A DNA stretch of 64,000 nt from Paenibacillus selenitireducens. Lineage in GTDB: Bacteria > Bacillota > Bacilli > Paenibacillales > Paenibacillaceae. Position numbers and translations under genes: made by a program. The DNA lies in NCBI RefSeq assembly GCF_002021565.1, contig NZ_MSZX01000004.1, positions 310,027-374,026 on the forward strand, given 5' to 3'. The notes beneath the pieces are model-generated. The model saw only the letters and a program-made list of their open reading frames with translations. It made no database searches and was not told the DNA's origin. Positions 9,082 to 18,335 of this stretch are shown here, one piece after another; positions within the stretch are counted from its first letter, which is position 1, and every line of letters begins with the position of its first letter.

Positions 9082-11874
9082 ATGGAACAGAAATTGTGGC
9101 ACCAAATGAATGCAGATGAGCTGCAACAAGCGTTAGACGTGAATGGAAGTAGTGGATTGTCCTCGGAAGAAGCGGGCAAACGCCTCGAAGCTCATGGAGC
9201 TAATGAACTGTCGGAAGGGGAGAAGATTTCACCTATTGCGCTGTTCTTGAACCAATTCAAGGACTTCATGGTGCTTGTATTAATGGGGGCTACGCTGATT
9301 TCTGGCTTGCTCGGCGAGTATCTGGATGCCATTACGATTGTAGCCATTATTGTGATTAATGGGATTCTTGGTTTTGTGCAGGAGTATCGAGCCGAGCGTT
9401 CGCTGCGTGCGCTGAAGAAATTATCGGCGCCGACAGCTCATGTCATACGTAACGGTGAGGTTGTTCAGATTCAGGCAGATCATCTTGTTCCAGGAGATAT
9501 CGTCCTACTCGAAAGCGGAGACCGGATTCCCGCGGATATTCGTTGGTTAGAGACGAACGTCTGTTATGTGGAGGAATCTGCCTTAACAGGTGAATCCGTG
9601 CCTGTGAACAAACATAATCAAGCGATTTATGATGCCAGCATTCCACTCGGGGATCAGAAGAACTTCGGGTTTATGGGTACGATGGTGACGCGCGGCACCG
9701 GCAAAGGTGTTGTCGTACGTACCGGGATGCATACGGAAATGGGAAAAATCGCAGATTTGATTCAGCAGACGGAAAGCATGGAGACACCATTACAGCACCG
9801 GCTGGAGCAATTAGGTAAAATTCTGATTATTCTCGCGCTTGTCTTAACCGTTATGGTTGTTGTTGCAGGAATCATGCATGGTCAACCTGCATACGGCATG
9901 TTCTTAGCAGGAGTTAGCTTAGCCGTAGCGGCCATTCCAGAAGGGTTGCCAGCGATCGTGACCATTGCACTTGCCTTAGGGGTACAGCGCATGATTAAAC
10001 GCAAGGCGATTGTCCGTAAGCTTCCATCGGTAGAGACGCTCGGTTGCGCCTCGGTGATCTGTTCAGATAAGACAGGAACGCTCACCCAGAACAAAATGAC
10101 CGTAACGCATATGTGGCTTGGCGGTCGTGTACTTCAAGTGACAGGCGAGGGCTACGAGCCAATCGGTCAAATTGTAGAGTCTGACAAAGCTGTAGATTTG
10201 AAAAATGACCAAGCACTAAGACGCTTATTGCAAATTGCGGCATTGTGTAATAATGCCTCACTCGCAGAGACCTTCCAGTCGGAATCTAATAAGAAAAAAG
10301 TGAAGGATGAGCAACAGTCCACCTGGGAGATTAAAGGCGATCCTACTGAAGGGGCGCTTGTAGTTCTTGCTTCCAAAGCGGGTGTTACGCAACAATCCTT
10401 AAGTAGCCTTTATGATCGTGTCAATGAGTATCCGTTCGATTCCGATCGCAAACGGATGTCGGTTCAGCTGAAGCATCAAGGTGGTCAACTGATCTATTCG
10501 AAGGGCGCGCCAGACATGCTGCTTGATCAATGTTCCTATGTTCTGTGGGATGGCAAAGTCGTCCCGTTCACGGGCACACTGCGTCAGAAAGTATTGGCAG
10601 CGAATGAAGCGATGGCCAAATCCGCATTGCGTGTCCTTGGCATGGCGTATCGAGATTTAAAATCCTACGAACATGCTCCAACCGAAGCAGATGCGGAATG
10701 CAACCTCATCTTCGTGGGCTTAACGGGAATGATCGATCCACCGCGCAAAGAAGTTCGTGATGCGATCGTTACTTGCCGTCGTGCGGGAATCAAGACGGTT
10801 ATGATTACGGGGGATCACCAGACAACAGCGGAGGCCATTGCGAATCAATTAGGCATTATGCAGCGCGGTGGATTGCTCTATACCGGACAGCAGCTCGCGC
10901 AAATGTCAGACGATGAATTGGATAACAAAGTGGATGAAGTGTTTGTCTATGCTCGCGTATCCCCAGAACATAAACTTCGGATTGTGAAATCCTTACAGCG
11001 CAAAGGCCATGTGGTTGCAATGACAGGGGATGGCGTCAACGATGCGCCTGCCATTAAAGCGGCGGATATCGGTATTGCCATGGGGATTACGGGGACGGAT
11101 GTATCGAAGGAAGCTTCAGCGCTCATTCTGAGTGATGATAATTTTTCTACCATTGTAGCCGCGATTGAAGAAGGACGGGGTATTTATGAGAATATCCGTA
11201 AGTTCATTCGTTATTTGCTCGCGTCGAACGTGGGCGAGATTCTAACGATGTTTATCGCGATGATGTTGGGATTTCCATTACCACTCGTTCCCATTCAAAT
11301 TTTATGGGTTAACTTGGTCACCGACGGGTTGCCAGCTATGGCGCTTGGGGTGGATCAAGCCGAGAAGGATTTGATGGAGCAGAGGCCGCGGGGAGCCAAA
11401 GAAAATATTTTTGCGAGACGATTGGGATGGAAAATTATTAGCCGCGGTATTCTGATCGGTGTATTCACTTTGATGGCCTTCTGGCTCACGCTGCGTGTGG
11501 ATTGGAATAGTGCGGAGCAGCTTCTAAAAGCCCAATCGGTTGCTTTTGCAACATTGGTCATGGCGCAGCTTATTCATGTATTTGATTGCCGGAGTTCCCG
11601 TTCGATCTTCCATCGGAATATGTTCCAGAACCGCTATCTTGTTTTTGCCGTCTTATCATCGATTATCCTGCTGCTCGCCGTGCTCTACATTGAGCCGCTT
11701 CAGCCGGTATTTAAGACCGTTCCATTAGACCTGAGAGACTGGGCCATAACACTTGTAGCTGCCGGAATTCCAACGTTCGTGATGGGCATCGGAAGTGTCT
11801 GGTCAGGCCGTAAACCTCGCAAAACCAACACAAATCGGAATGTCTTAGTAAAAAGTACAAATATTCGTGCATAA
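9082..11874 (+). CDS. yloB: Ca2+-translocating P-type ATPase
   Basis: A 930-residue P2A-type ATPase, close in length and sequence to B. subtilis YloB. From the ATG at 9082: the transmembrane PEGLPA motif (286-291), the phosphorylated Asp at 329 in DKTGTLT, and the hinge TGDGVNDAP (648-656). An N-terminal cation-ATPase domain and a C-terminal group of about six helices complete the family layout. It probably exports Ca2+ using ATP; YloB is linked to spore calcium and germination. The 9082 start follows GGGAGGGG; an upstream TTG at 9016 would add 22 residues without family support. It is divergent from rqcH. Confidence 0.93.
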   Translation: MEQKLWHQMNADELQQALDVNGSSGLSSEEAGKRLEAHGANELSEGEKISPIALFLNQFKDFMVLVLMGATLISGLLGEYLDAITIVAIIVINGILGFVQEYRAERSLRALKKLSAPTAHVIRNGEVVQIQADHLVPGDIVLLESGDRIPADIRWLETNVCYVEESALTGESVPVNKHNQAIYDASIPLGDQKNFGFMGTMVTRGTGKGVVVRTGMHTEMGKIADLIQQTESMETPLQHRLEQLGKILIILALVLTVMVVVAGIMHGQPAYGMFLAGVSLAVAAIPEGLPAIVTIALALGVQRMIKRKAIVRKLPSVETLGCASVICSDKTGTLTQNKMTVTHMWLGGRVLQVTGEGYEPIGQIVESDKAVDLKNDQALRRLLQIAALCNNASLAETFQSESNKKKVKDEQQSTWEIKGDPTEGALVVLASKAGVTQQSLSSLYDRVNEYPFDSDRKRMSVQLKHQGGQLIYSKGAPDMLLDQCSYVLWDGKVVPFTGTLRQKVLAANEAMAKSALRVLGMAYRDLKSYEHAPTEADAECNLIFVGLTGMIDPPRKEVRDAIVTCRRAGIKTVMITGDHQTTAEAIANQLGIMQRGGLLYTGQQLAQMSDDELDNKVDEVFVYARVSPEHKLRIVKSLQRKGHVVAMTGDGVNDAPAIKAADIGIAMGITGTDVSKEASALILSDDNFSTIVAAIEEGRGIYENIRKFIRYLLASNVGEILTMFIAMMLGFPLPLVPIQILWVNLVTDGLPAMALGVDQAEKDLMEQRPRGAKENIFARRLGWKIISRGILIGVFTLMAFWLTLRVDWNSAEQLLKAQSVAFATLVMAQLIHVFDCRSSRSIFHRNMFQNRYLVFAVLSSIILLLAVLYIEPLQPVFKTVPLDLRDWAITLVAAGIPTFVMGIGSVWSGRKPRKTNTNRNVLVKSTNIRA

Positions 11875-11947
11875 AGTGAATCGACTTCATTTACACTCCT
11901 GGAGTATGCTCAGTAATATTGTTCAAGGGCGTAGAGGAGTGTAGAAT

Positions 11948-12784
11948 ATGGAGTTCGTGAAAATGCATGGATTAGGTAATGATTTTATCGTCGTAGCTGG
12001 GGAGCAAGAGCTTCCGAGTAACGCATCAGAGCTTGCTATACAACTGTGTAATCGATTTTTTGGGATCGGAGCGGATGGCCTCGTATATATTCTGCCTTCT
12101 GAACATGCGGACTTTAAAATGCAGATTATGAATTCTGATGGTTCGGAAGCAGAACAATGCGGAAATGCGATTCGCTGCGTTGCCAAATATGTATATGACC
12201 GTCAATTAACGGATAAGAAAAACATAACGATTGAGACCCTTGGTGCAGGTGTTCAACCGCTTCAGCTTGAGGTGGATGCGGCAACCCATTCCGTAGAACG
12301 TGTTCGAGTGGATATGGGGGAGCCTATCTTAGAGGGTACGAAAGTGCCGACAACGATTGACGCAGAGCGTGTCGTGAATCAGCCGATCGAGGTGGACGGA
12401 GAGACCTTCTATTTTACGGCGGTATCCATGGGGAATCCGCATTGCGTGATTTATGTAGATGATGCAGTAAACTTCGATTTGGCAGCCTGGGGGCCGAAGC
12501 TAGAGGTACATCCGTTGTTCCCTCGTAAAATAAACGTCGAGTTCGTTACGGTGAGATCTCGGGACTATACAGATATGCGCGTATGGGAACGTGGAGCAGG
12601 CCCTACCTTAGCCTGTGGAACAGGCGCATGCGCAACGATCGTTTCCTCCGTTCTGAATGGGTATACGGATCGTACGGCAACGGTATCCTTAAAGGGCGGG
12701 GATCTTCAGATCGAATGGAATGAAGCGGATAACCATGTTTACATGACAGGGCCAGCCGCATTTGTGTATGAGGGTGTTCTGTAA
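11948..12784 (+). CDS. dapF: diaminopimelate epimerase
   Basis: A 278-residue DapF, which interconverts LL- and meso-diaminopimelate for lysine and peptidoglycan synthesis. Both catalytic Cys are visible: EQCGNAIRC near residue 65 and PTLACGTGACAT near residue 218. The N-terminal KMHGLGNDFIVV segment is also standard. The start ATG lies behind GAGGAG. It stands between yloB and the yitJ-type gene, an addition relative to B. subtilis order, and is closed by its own terminator. Confidence 0.96.
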   Translation: MEFVKMHGLGNDFIVVAGEQELPSNASELAIQLCNRFFGIGADGLVYILPSEHADFKMQIMNSDGSEAEQCGNAIRCVAKYVYDRQLTDKKNITIETLGAGVQPLQLEVDAATHSVERVRVDMGEPILEGTKVPTTIDAERVVNQPIEVDGETFYFTAVSMGNPHCVIYVDDAVNFDLAAWGPKLEVHPLFPRKINVEFVTVRSRDYTDMRVWERGAGPTLACGTGACATIVSSVLNGYTDRTATVSLKGGDLQIEWNEADNHVYMTGPAAFVYEGVL

Positions 12785-12816
12785 CCACAATAGAATTTAT
12801 AAAAGTTTCATTGAGA

Positions 12817-12843
12817 AAATGCTCCGATGGGGCATTTTTTTTC
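12817..12843 (+). terminator. rho-independent terminator after dapF
   Basis: AAATGCTCC/GGGGCATTT stem (12817-12838 including the GAT loop) followed by a run of Ts. It sits between a partial and a fuller copy of the repeat described nearby. Confidence 0.85.
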
Positions 12844-12847
12844 TTAT

Positions 12848-12904
12848 CACAATAATATGATATAAAAGTTTCGACATATCGAATCTAAAAAATTCTATTT
12901 GGCA
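12848..12904. repeat. intergenic palindromic repeat, copy 1 (plus partial copy at 12784-12810)
   Basis: CACAATA...ATAAAAGTTTCGACATATCGAA...AAAATTCTATTTGGC matches 17001-17055 with a few substitutions and small length changes. The core is a hairpin (TTTCGA, 4-base loop, TCGAA). A partial copy (CCACAATAGAATTTATAAAA and then GTTTC) abuts the dapF stop at 12784-12810, upstream of the terminator. It lies 60 bases before the yitJ-type start. Confidence 0.7.
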
Positions 12905-12964
12905 TTATTTTTTCATGTGAATTATGATACAGTTAGTATACTTATGAATTGTGGGGTGGACTTC

Positions 12965-14845
12965 ATGCAAATAGATTTGCGTCAAGCATTGCAACAGCAC
13001 ATTCTCGTCGGGGATGGCGCCATGGGGACCTATCTGTATAATATGGGATTTCCAATAGGTATATCATATGAAGAATTGAATTTGCTTCATCCAGACGTTA
13101 TCGAAGATGTTCATCGCCAATACGTTCAAGCGGGCGCTCAATTAATAGAGACGAATACGTTCTCTGCGAATGCAGATAAACTATCGAAATACGGTCTGGA
13201 AGGCAAAGTTGAAGAAATTAATCGTGCAGGTGTACGAATCGCGCGCCAAGCCGCAGGAGATTCCGCATATGTTGTGGGAGCGGTAGGTCCTATTCGTGCA
13301 GGCCGCCGTAAAAATATTTCAGTTACGTTCTTACAAGATTGTTTTGAAGAACAATTTAAAGCCTTGTTAGCTGAAGGGGTAGATGGAATTTTACTAGAGA
13401 CCTTCTACGAAGTAGAAGAAACCCAAATTGCTCTAGCCAAGTTACGGGAATTAAGCGATGTGCCTGTCATTTGCCAATTCGCGGTTGAAGGCGGCGGAAG
13501 AACGATGGATGGGTATTCGCTGCAAGATGCTTTCAAGGTGATTGAAGCAGCAGGCGCAGATGTCATTGGATTCAACTGTCACACAGGTCCGAAGGGCATC
13601 ATGCATTCGGTCGAATCTATTCAAGGGCATCATAACTTGCCGTTATCTGTCTTCCCGAATGCGGGTATTCCGGATTATGTAGATGGAAAATATATGTATA
13701 TGACGTCTCCAGAGTATTTTGGAGCATGTGCCGTTGAATTTGCCAATCTAGGCGTACGACTTATTGGCGGATGCTGCGGTACAACACCAGAGCATATTCA
13801 TGCGATGGCAACCGCATTAAATGGTTATGTTCCTAACGTAAACGGTGGGGTATCAAGAGATACAACTTCTGTAAGAGTTACAGAGCCATCCTTGTTGGAC
13901 AATCATGTATCTGCAGCGTTTACGCGACGTGATACGCAACCAAGCATCGTAGAGCTAGCGAAACAACGTCATACGGTTATTGTTGAATTGGACCCTCCGA
14001 GAGATCTGGACATCACGAAATTCATGAAGGGTGCAGCTGCTTTGAAAGAAGCGAAGGTCGATGCGCTGACCCTGGCAGATAATTCTCTTGCCGTAACACG
14101 TATGAGTAACATGGCTCTCGGCTATAAAGTTAAAGTAGAGACAGGATTACGTCCGCTCACACATATCGCATGTCGTGATCGCAACTTGATTGGAACACAG
14201 TCCCATTTGATGGGGTTTGATGCACTTGGCATGGATCATATCTTAGCGGTAACAGGTGATCCGGCCCGGTTCGGCGACTTGCCAGGCTCCAGCTCTGTGT
14301 ATGATTTAACATCTTTTGAAATCATTCGTATGATCAAACAGTTAAATGAAGGAATCGCTTTCTCGGGGAAACCTTTGAAGCAAAAAGCGAATTTTATCAT
14401 AGGCGCAGCCTTTAATCCGAATGTAAAATATTTGGACAAAGCGGTGCAACGGTTGGAGAAGAAGATTGAAGCGGGTGCGGATTACATTATGACACAACCT
14501 GTCTATGATCCGCTGCTGATCGAACGAATCTATGAATCCACCAAGCATCTTAACATTCCTATCTTTATCGGTATCATGCCGCTTGCGAGTGGAAGAAATG
14601 CCGAATACCTTCATAATGAAGTGCCGGGTATTCAACTATCGGACGAGGTTCGCAAACGGATGGCAGGTTTAGAAGGGGAAGCGGGACGTATCATCGGCAC
14701 AGAAATTGCCAGAGAGTTGCTGGATGCGGCGATGCCGCGATTTAATGGAATTTATTTCATGACACCGTTTATGTTCTACGAAATGAGCGTAAACCTCGCG
14801 CAATATGTATGGGAAAAAGCAGCCGTTAGTCATTCCCACTTGTAA
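12965..14845 (+). CDS. yitJ: bifunctional homocysteine S-methyltransferase / methylenetetrahydrofolate reductase
   Basis: A 626-residue two-domain enzyme. Residues 1-~300 form a homocysteine S-methyltransferase barrel with the zinc ligands in GFNCHTG and GGCCGTTPEHI. Residues ~340-626 form a MTHFR flavin barrel (THIACRDRNLIGTQSHLMGF, AVTGDPARFGD, and the MTQPVYDP segment). It should make methyl-THF and transfer methyl groups to homocysteine. Start ATG 12965 follows GGGGTGG; an upstream in-frame start at 12899 would add 22 residues from the repeat region. B. subtilis yitJ is controlled by an S-box riboswitch, which I could not find here. Confidence 0.94.
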   Translation: MQIDLRQALQQHILVGDGAMGTYLYNMGFPIGISYEELNLLHPDVIEDVHRQYVQAGAQLIETNTFSANADKLSKYGLEGKVEEINRAGVRIARQAAGDSAYVVGAVGPIRAGRRKNISVTFLQDCFEEQFKALLAEGVDGILLETFYEVEETQIALAKLRELSDVPVICQFAVEGGGRTMDGYSLQDAFKVIEAAGADVIGFNCHTGPKGIMHSVESIQGHHNLPLSVFPNAGIPDYVDGKYMYMTSPEYFGACAVEFANLGVRLIGGCCGTTPEHIHAMATALNGYVPNVNGGVSRDTTSVRVTEPSLLDNHVSAAFTRRDTQPSIVELAKQRHTVIVELDPPRDLDITKFMKGAAALKEAKVDALTLADNSLAVTRMSNMALGYKVKVETGLRPLTHIACRDRNLIGTQSHLMGFDALGMDHILAVTGDPARFGDLPGSSSVYDLTSFEIIRMIKQLNEGIAFSGKPLKQKANFIIGAAFNPNVKYLDKAVQRLEKKIEAGADYIMTQPVYDPLLIERIYESTKHLNIPIFIGIMPLASGRNAEYLHNEVPGIQLSDEVRKRMAGLEGEAGRIIGTEIARELLDAAMPRFNGIYFMTPFMFYEMSVNLAQYVWEKAAVSHSHL

Positions 14846-14889
14846 GGAATATTAGAATCAATTATTATAGTGTAATGGATGTGGTTCCC

Positions 14890-15774
14890 ATGGTTTTCAG
14901 TATGACAGGATTCGGTCATTCCGCGAAGCATTTCGGCGGCTATAAAGTACAGATCGAAATGAAGTCTGTCAATCATCGCTATTGCGAGACTGTAATACGT
15001 CTTCCGCGGGAATGGACATGTTACGAGGATGTTCTGAAACGTACCGTCCAACAACGACTTCGACGTGGACGGATTGATATTTTTATCAACAAAGAAAAAG
15101 AGGAAGACGTTGGTCCGAGTACGCATGTGAACTGGCCTGCTGCAGAGAATTATGTGCAAGCAGCCTCCGCGTTACGCGAACGGTTCGGGTTCACGGACAC
15201 GTTAACATTATATCAGCTGATGCAACTCCCGGACGTACTTGTTGTGCGGGATGAAACCTCTTTGCTGGATGAAGAGGTGGAAGCACATTTGGTAGCAGGT
15301 GTTGAGGAAGCGCTGAACGGATTGTGCGAGATGCGAGCCAGAGAGGGGCAGCATTTAGCAGAAGATACAGCCTCTAGAGTAACTACTTTAGAGAAGACTC
15401 ATCGGGAGCTTGTTGAGCTTGCTCCAACGGTTGTGGAAGAATATCGTGCGCGATTGAACCAACGACTCGAGGATATGCTTGATTCGACATTTAAGTTCGA
15501 TGAGCAGAAATTCGGAATGGAAGTGGCCCTTTTCGCGGAACGATCCAACATTGATGAAGAGCTTACAAGGCTGAAGAGTCATCTAGCCCAATGCCGCAAA
15601 TTATTGCAAGAGCAGGAGCCTGTGGGACGTAAGCTGGATTTTCTCATTCAAGAAATGAATCGCGAAGTGAATACGATTGGTTCGAAAGCGAATCACCTTG
15701 CGCTTGTAAATCGTGTGGTTGACATGAAAGCCGAGCTGGAGAAAATTCGCGAACAGGTCGCGAATATGGAATAA
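14890..15774 (+). CDS. yicC: YicC family endoribonuclease
   Basis: A 294-residue YicC/YloC homologue. The diagnostic N-terminus FSMTGFG directly follows the chosen ATG at 14890, and the C-terminal DUF1732 block (DFLIQEMNREVNTIGSKA) is intact. YicC proteins are endoribonucleases; in Bacillus yloC neighbours remA and gmk exactly as here. An ATG at 14875 would add five residues ahead of the conserved start. Between these ends the protein is mainly helical and acidic. It is 27 bases from remA, so they are probably co-transcribed. Confidence 0.92.
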   Translation: MVFSMTGFGHSAKHFGGYKVQIEMKSVNHRYCETVIRLPREWTCYEDVLKRTVQQRLRRGRIDIFINKEKEEDVGPSTHVNWPAAENYVQAASALRERFGFTDTLTLYQLMQLPDVLVVRDETSLLDEEVEAHLVAGVEEALNGLCEMRAREGQHLAEDTASRVTTLEKTHRELVELAPTVVEEYRARLNQRLEDMLDSTFKFDEQKFGMEVALFAERSNIDEELTRLKSHLAQCRKLLQEQEPVGRKLDFLIQEMNREVNTIGSKANHLALVNRVVDMKAELEKIREQVANME

Positions 15775-15801
15775 TGTATTGATTATAGGGGGAAACCAGA
15801 A

Positions 15802-16062
15802 ATGGCTATCAAACTGATTAACATCGGTTTCGGGAATATCGTGTCTGCGAATCGAATCATCTCGATCGTAAGCCCGGAGTCCGCACCGATTAAAAGAATC
15901 ATTCAAGAAGCGCGAGATAGGCATATGCTGATTGACGCAACCTATGGACGCCGGACGCGGGCTGTTATTATTACGGACAGTGACCATGTCATTTTATCTG
16001 CAGTACAACCTGAGACTGTAGCGCATCGCCTCTCAACGAAGGATGATGACAACGACGAATAA
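15802..16062 (+). CDS. remA: extracellular matrix regulator RemA
   Basis: An 86-residue protein nearly identical in pattern to B. subtilis RemA (YlzA), a ring-forming DNA-binding protein that activates biofilm matrix operons and osmoprotection genes. The conserved [20 protein letters not shown] start and the [16 protein letters not shown] segment are both present. A GGGGG-type ribosome site precedes ATG 15802. Stop and next start are 13 bases apart, in an operon with yicC and gmk. Confidence 0.95.
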   Translation: MAIKLINIGFGNIVSANRIISIVSPESAPIKRIIQEARDRHMLIDATYGRRTRAVIITDSDHVILSAVQPETVAHRLSTKDDDNDE

Positions 16063-16075
16063 TATGGAGAATAAT

Positions 16076-16657
16076 ATGAGTAAAGGTTTATTAATTGTTT
16101 TATCTGGTCCTTCTGGTGTTGGGAAAGGTACAGTATGTACTGCGCTTCGCAATCGCGAGCGAATTGATAATCTAGTCTATTCCGTGTCGGCGACGACACG
16201 CCAGCCACGTCTCGGTGAAGAAGAAGGCGTGAACTATTTTTATAAGTCCCGTGAGCAATTTCTTGATATGATAGAAAATGATCAGCTGTTGGAGCATGCC
16301 GAATATGTGGGCAACTGCTACGGAACACCGCGTGAATTCGTAGAACAGACGATCAATCAAGGGAAAGATATTATTCTTGAAATTGAAGTGCAAGGAGCTT
16401 TGCAGGTGAAGAAGACCTTCCCTCAAGGCGTCTTTATCTTCTTATTGCCTCCATCCTTAGATGAATTGAAGGATCGGATTAAAAACCGCGGTACAGAGAA
16501 TGATACGGTTATTGACCATCGGATGTCTGTAGCGGAAGAAGAGATCAATATGCTTGAGAATTATGACTACGCCGTTGTAAATGATGAGATCGACCGTGCG
16601 TGCAAGCGTATTGAGGCGATTGTCATGGCAGAACATTGCAAAATCCCGAAAAAATAA
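16076..16657 (+). CDS. gmk: guanylate kinase
   Basis: A 193-residue guanylate kinase converting GMP to GDP with ATP. The P-loop is [10 protein letters not shown] (residues 10-19), followed by the GMP-binding segment [22 protein letters not shown] 16076 lies 6 bases after GGAG and gives the normal N-terminus; an upstream ATG at 16043 overlaps remA and adds eleven unlikely residues. The product supplies GTP and (p)ppGpp precursors. It precedes rpoZ, as in B. subtilis. Confidence 0.96.
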   Translation: MSKGLLIVLSGPSGVGKGTVCTALRNRERIDNLVYSVSATTRQPRLGEEEGVNYFYKSREQFLDMIENDQLLEHAEYVGNCYGTPREFVEQTINQGKDIILEIEVQGALQVKKTFPQGVFIFLLPPSLDELKDRIKNRGTENDTVIDHRMSVAEEEINMLENYDYAVVNDEIDRACKRIEAIVMAEHCKIPKK

Positions 16658-16708
16658 GGTCACTTGGACCTATTGAGACGGTTAAATAAGAAAACGAGGT
16701 GCTTGTCA

Positions 16709-16921
16709 ATGTTATACCCTTCGATTGATGAAATGATGTACAAAGTGGACAGCAAATACTCTTTAGTTGTTGCTGCTTCCCGCAGAGCTAGACAATTAAG
16801 AGATGGTGAGAAATCGGAGCTTCGTAATCCTAAATCTCACAAATTCGTAGGTTTGGCATTAGAAGAAATCTACGGCGATTTTGTTCAAATCGATCGTACC
16901 AGAGAACCACAAGACAACTAG
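16709..16921 (+). CDS. rpoZ: RNA polymerase omega subunit
   Basis: A 70-residue omega subunit, which helps assemble RNA polymerase. The MLYPSIDEMMYKVDSKYSL start and the HKFVGLALEEIYGD segment match the Bacillus YloH/RpoZ family. ATG 16709 follows GAGGTG at a good distance; an earlier in-frame ATG at 16664 begins right at the gmk stop and lacks family support. A strong terminator follows, ending the yicC-remA-gmk-rpoZ unit. Confidence 0.95.
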   Translation: MLYPSIDEMMYKVDSKYSLVVAASRRARQLRDGEKSELRNPKSHKFVGLALEEIYGDFVQIDRTREPQDN

Positions 16922-16974
16922 AATATAGAGATAAACACAGACAGACAGATTTTTTTCGATAGAAACTTTCTCAT

Positions 16975-16999
16975 ACAACCGCAAGGTTGTTATTTTTTT
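16975..16999 (+). terminator. rho-independent terminator after rpoZ
   Basis: ACAACC-GCAA-GGTTGT hairpin (16975-16990) with a GNRA-type tetraloop, then TATTTTTTT. It directly abuts repeat copy 2. Confidence 0.9.
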
Positions 17000-17000
17000 A

Positions 17001-17055
17001 CCACAATAGAATGGATAAAAGTTTCGACGTATCGAAACGTAAAATTCTATTTGGC
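17001..17055. repeat. intergenic palindromic repeat, copy 2
   Basis: Starts CCACAATAGAAT and ends AAATTCTATTTGGC. It is a nested palindrome: outer arms AATAGAAT (17006-17013) and ATTCTATT (17044-17051), inner arms GTTTCGA (17021-17027) and TCGAAAC (17032-17038). It lies 45 bases before coaBC. Copy 1 lies before the yitJ-type gene. Confidence 0.75.
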
Positions 17056-17099
17056 GTTCAGAATGAAATGGAACAAGTTCTCTTGAAAGCGGTGATTAC

Positions 17100-18335
17100 A
17101 TGTTAAACGGGAAGACGATTGTACTCGGAATCACGGGAGGCATTGCCGCCTACAAAGCGATTACGCTATGTAGCAGGCTTGTACAGCACGGGGCCAACGT
17201 GCATGTCATCATGAGTGAATCGGCGAAACATTTTGTAACAGAACTGACGGTACAGACCCTTTCCAGAAATCCAGTCTACACCGATACGTTCGATGAGCGT
17301 GAGCCATCTGTTGTATCTCATATCCATTTAGCAGATGCGGCGGACATGGTGGTTATTGCTCCGGCAACAGCCAACATTTTGGCAAAAATGACGTATGGTC
17401 TTGCTGACGATATGTTATCTACGACACTGCTTGCGACAACAGCCCCGATTGTGGTTGCTCCGGCGATGAATGTACATATGTACGCGCATCCCGCGACAGT
17501 TCACAACATGAAGGTATTGGAGGAGCGCGGTGTTCTTTTTGTTGAGCCTGGAACAGGTCAGTTGGCTTGCGGATATGTAGGCAAAGGCCGCTTGGCTGAG
17601 CCGGAAGATATTTTTCATTGGATTGAACGTTATTTTGCAGAACAGTCAAATACAAATACAAATCAAGAAATTTCGAAGCCGTTAGCAGGTAAGAAATTGA
17701 TGGTCACAGCAGGGGGGACTATAGAACGGATTGACCCTGTTCGGTATATCACCAATGATTCCTCAGGCAAAATGGGGTTTGCAATCGCTCGCGTGGCGAA
17801 AGAGTTGGGTGCGACCGTTCAATTGATCGCAGCGAATACGAATGAAGCTCCGCCTGAAGGAATTGAAGTTATTCAGGCGATGTCCGCGCAGGACATGTAT
17901 GATGCTGTGCTGGAGCGTATGGATGACGCGGATATTATTATCAAGGCGGCAGCTGTAGCGGATTACCGTCCCGTGAAGCAAGCCCCGCATAAAATGAAGA
18001 AGAGCAGCGAAAGGCTCAGCTTGGAGCTAGAGCGTACGGAAGATATTTTGCAAAAAATCGGTGAGTTGAAAAAACATCAATTTGTCGTAGGCTTTGCCGC
18101 CGAGACCCATGATGTCGACTATTACGCACAAGATAAATTAAAACGCAAAAACTGCGATTTCATCGTAGCGAATGATGTGACGGCGGAAGGCGCAGGCTTT
18201 GGTGTCGATACGAATATTGTTAAGATTTATGATCATCAAGGTCTTGTCGAACAATTACCGCAAATGACAAAAGAACAGGTCGCTCATCGGTTACTTTCGC
18301 TCATCGCTGATCGGTTAGCGGGTGGGTCTATTTGA
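17100..18335 (+). CDS. coaBC: bifunctional phosphopantothenoylcysteine decarboxylase/synthetase
   Basis: A 411-residue CoaBC catalysing two steps of coenzyme A synthesis: joining 4'-phosphopantothenate to Cys, then decarboxylation. The CoaC flavodoxin-like domain fills residues 1-~185 ([12 protein letters not shown] start, [12 protein letters not shown] motif, then the [14 protein letters not shown] loop with the active Cys). The CoaB domain fills ~195-411 ([18 protein letters not shown] and the [11 protein letters not shown] segment). The stop overlaps the TTG start of priA by four bases. One copy of the repeat lies directly upstream. Confidence 0.96.
   Translation: MLNGKTIVLGITGGIAAYKAITLCSRLVQHGANVHVIMSESAKHFVTELTVQTLSRNPVYTDTFDEREPSVVSHIHLADAADMVVIAPATANILAKMTYGLADDMLSTTLLATTAPIVVAPAMNVHMYAHPATVHNMKVLEERGVLFVEPGTGQLACGYVGKGRLAEPEDIFHWIERYFAEQSNTNTNQEISKPLAGKKLMVTAGGTIERIDPVRYITNDSSGKMGFAIARVAKELGATVQLIAANTNEAPPEGIEVIQAMSAQDMYDAVLERMDDADIIIKAAAVADYRPVKQAPHKMKKSSERLSLELERTEDILQKIGELKKHQFVVGFAAETHDVDYYAQDKLKRKNCDFIVANDVTAEGAGFGVDTNIVKIYDHQGLVEQLPQMTKEQVAHRLLSLIADRLAGGSI

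Noticed and set aside
12785-12964. SAM riboswitch upstream of the yitJ-type gene
   Set aside because: The gap is filled by a terminator and the palindromic repeat; no S-box core pattern was seen by eye. Not excluded by a model search.
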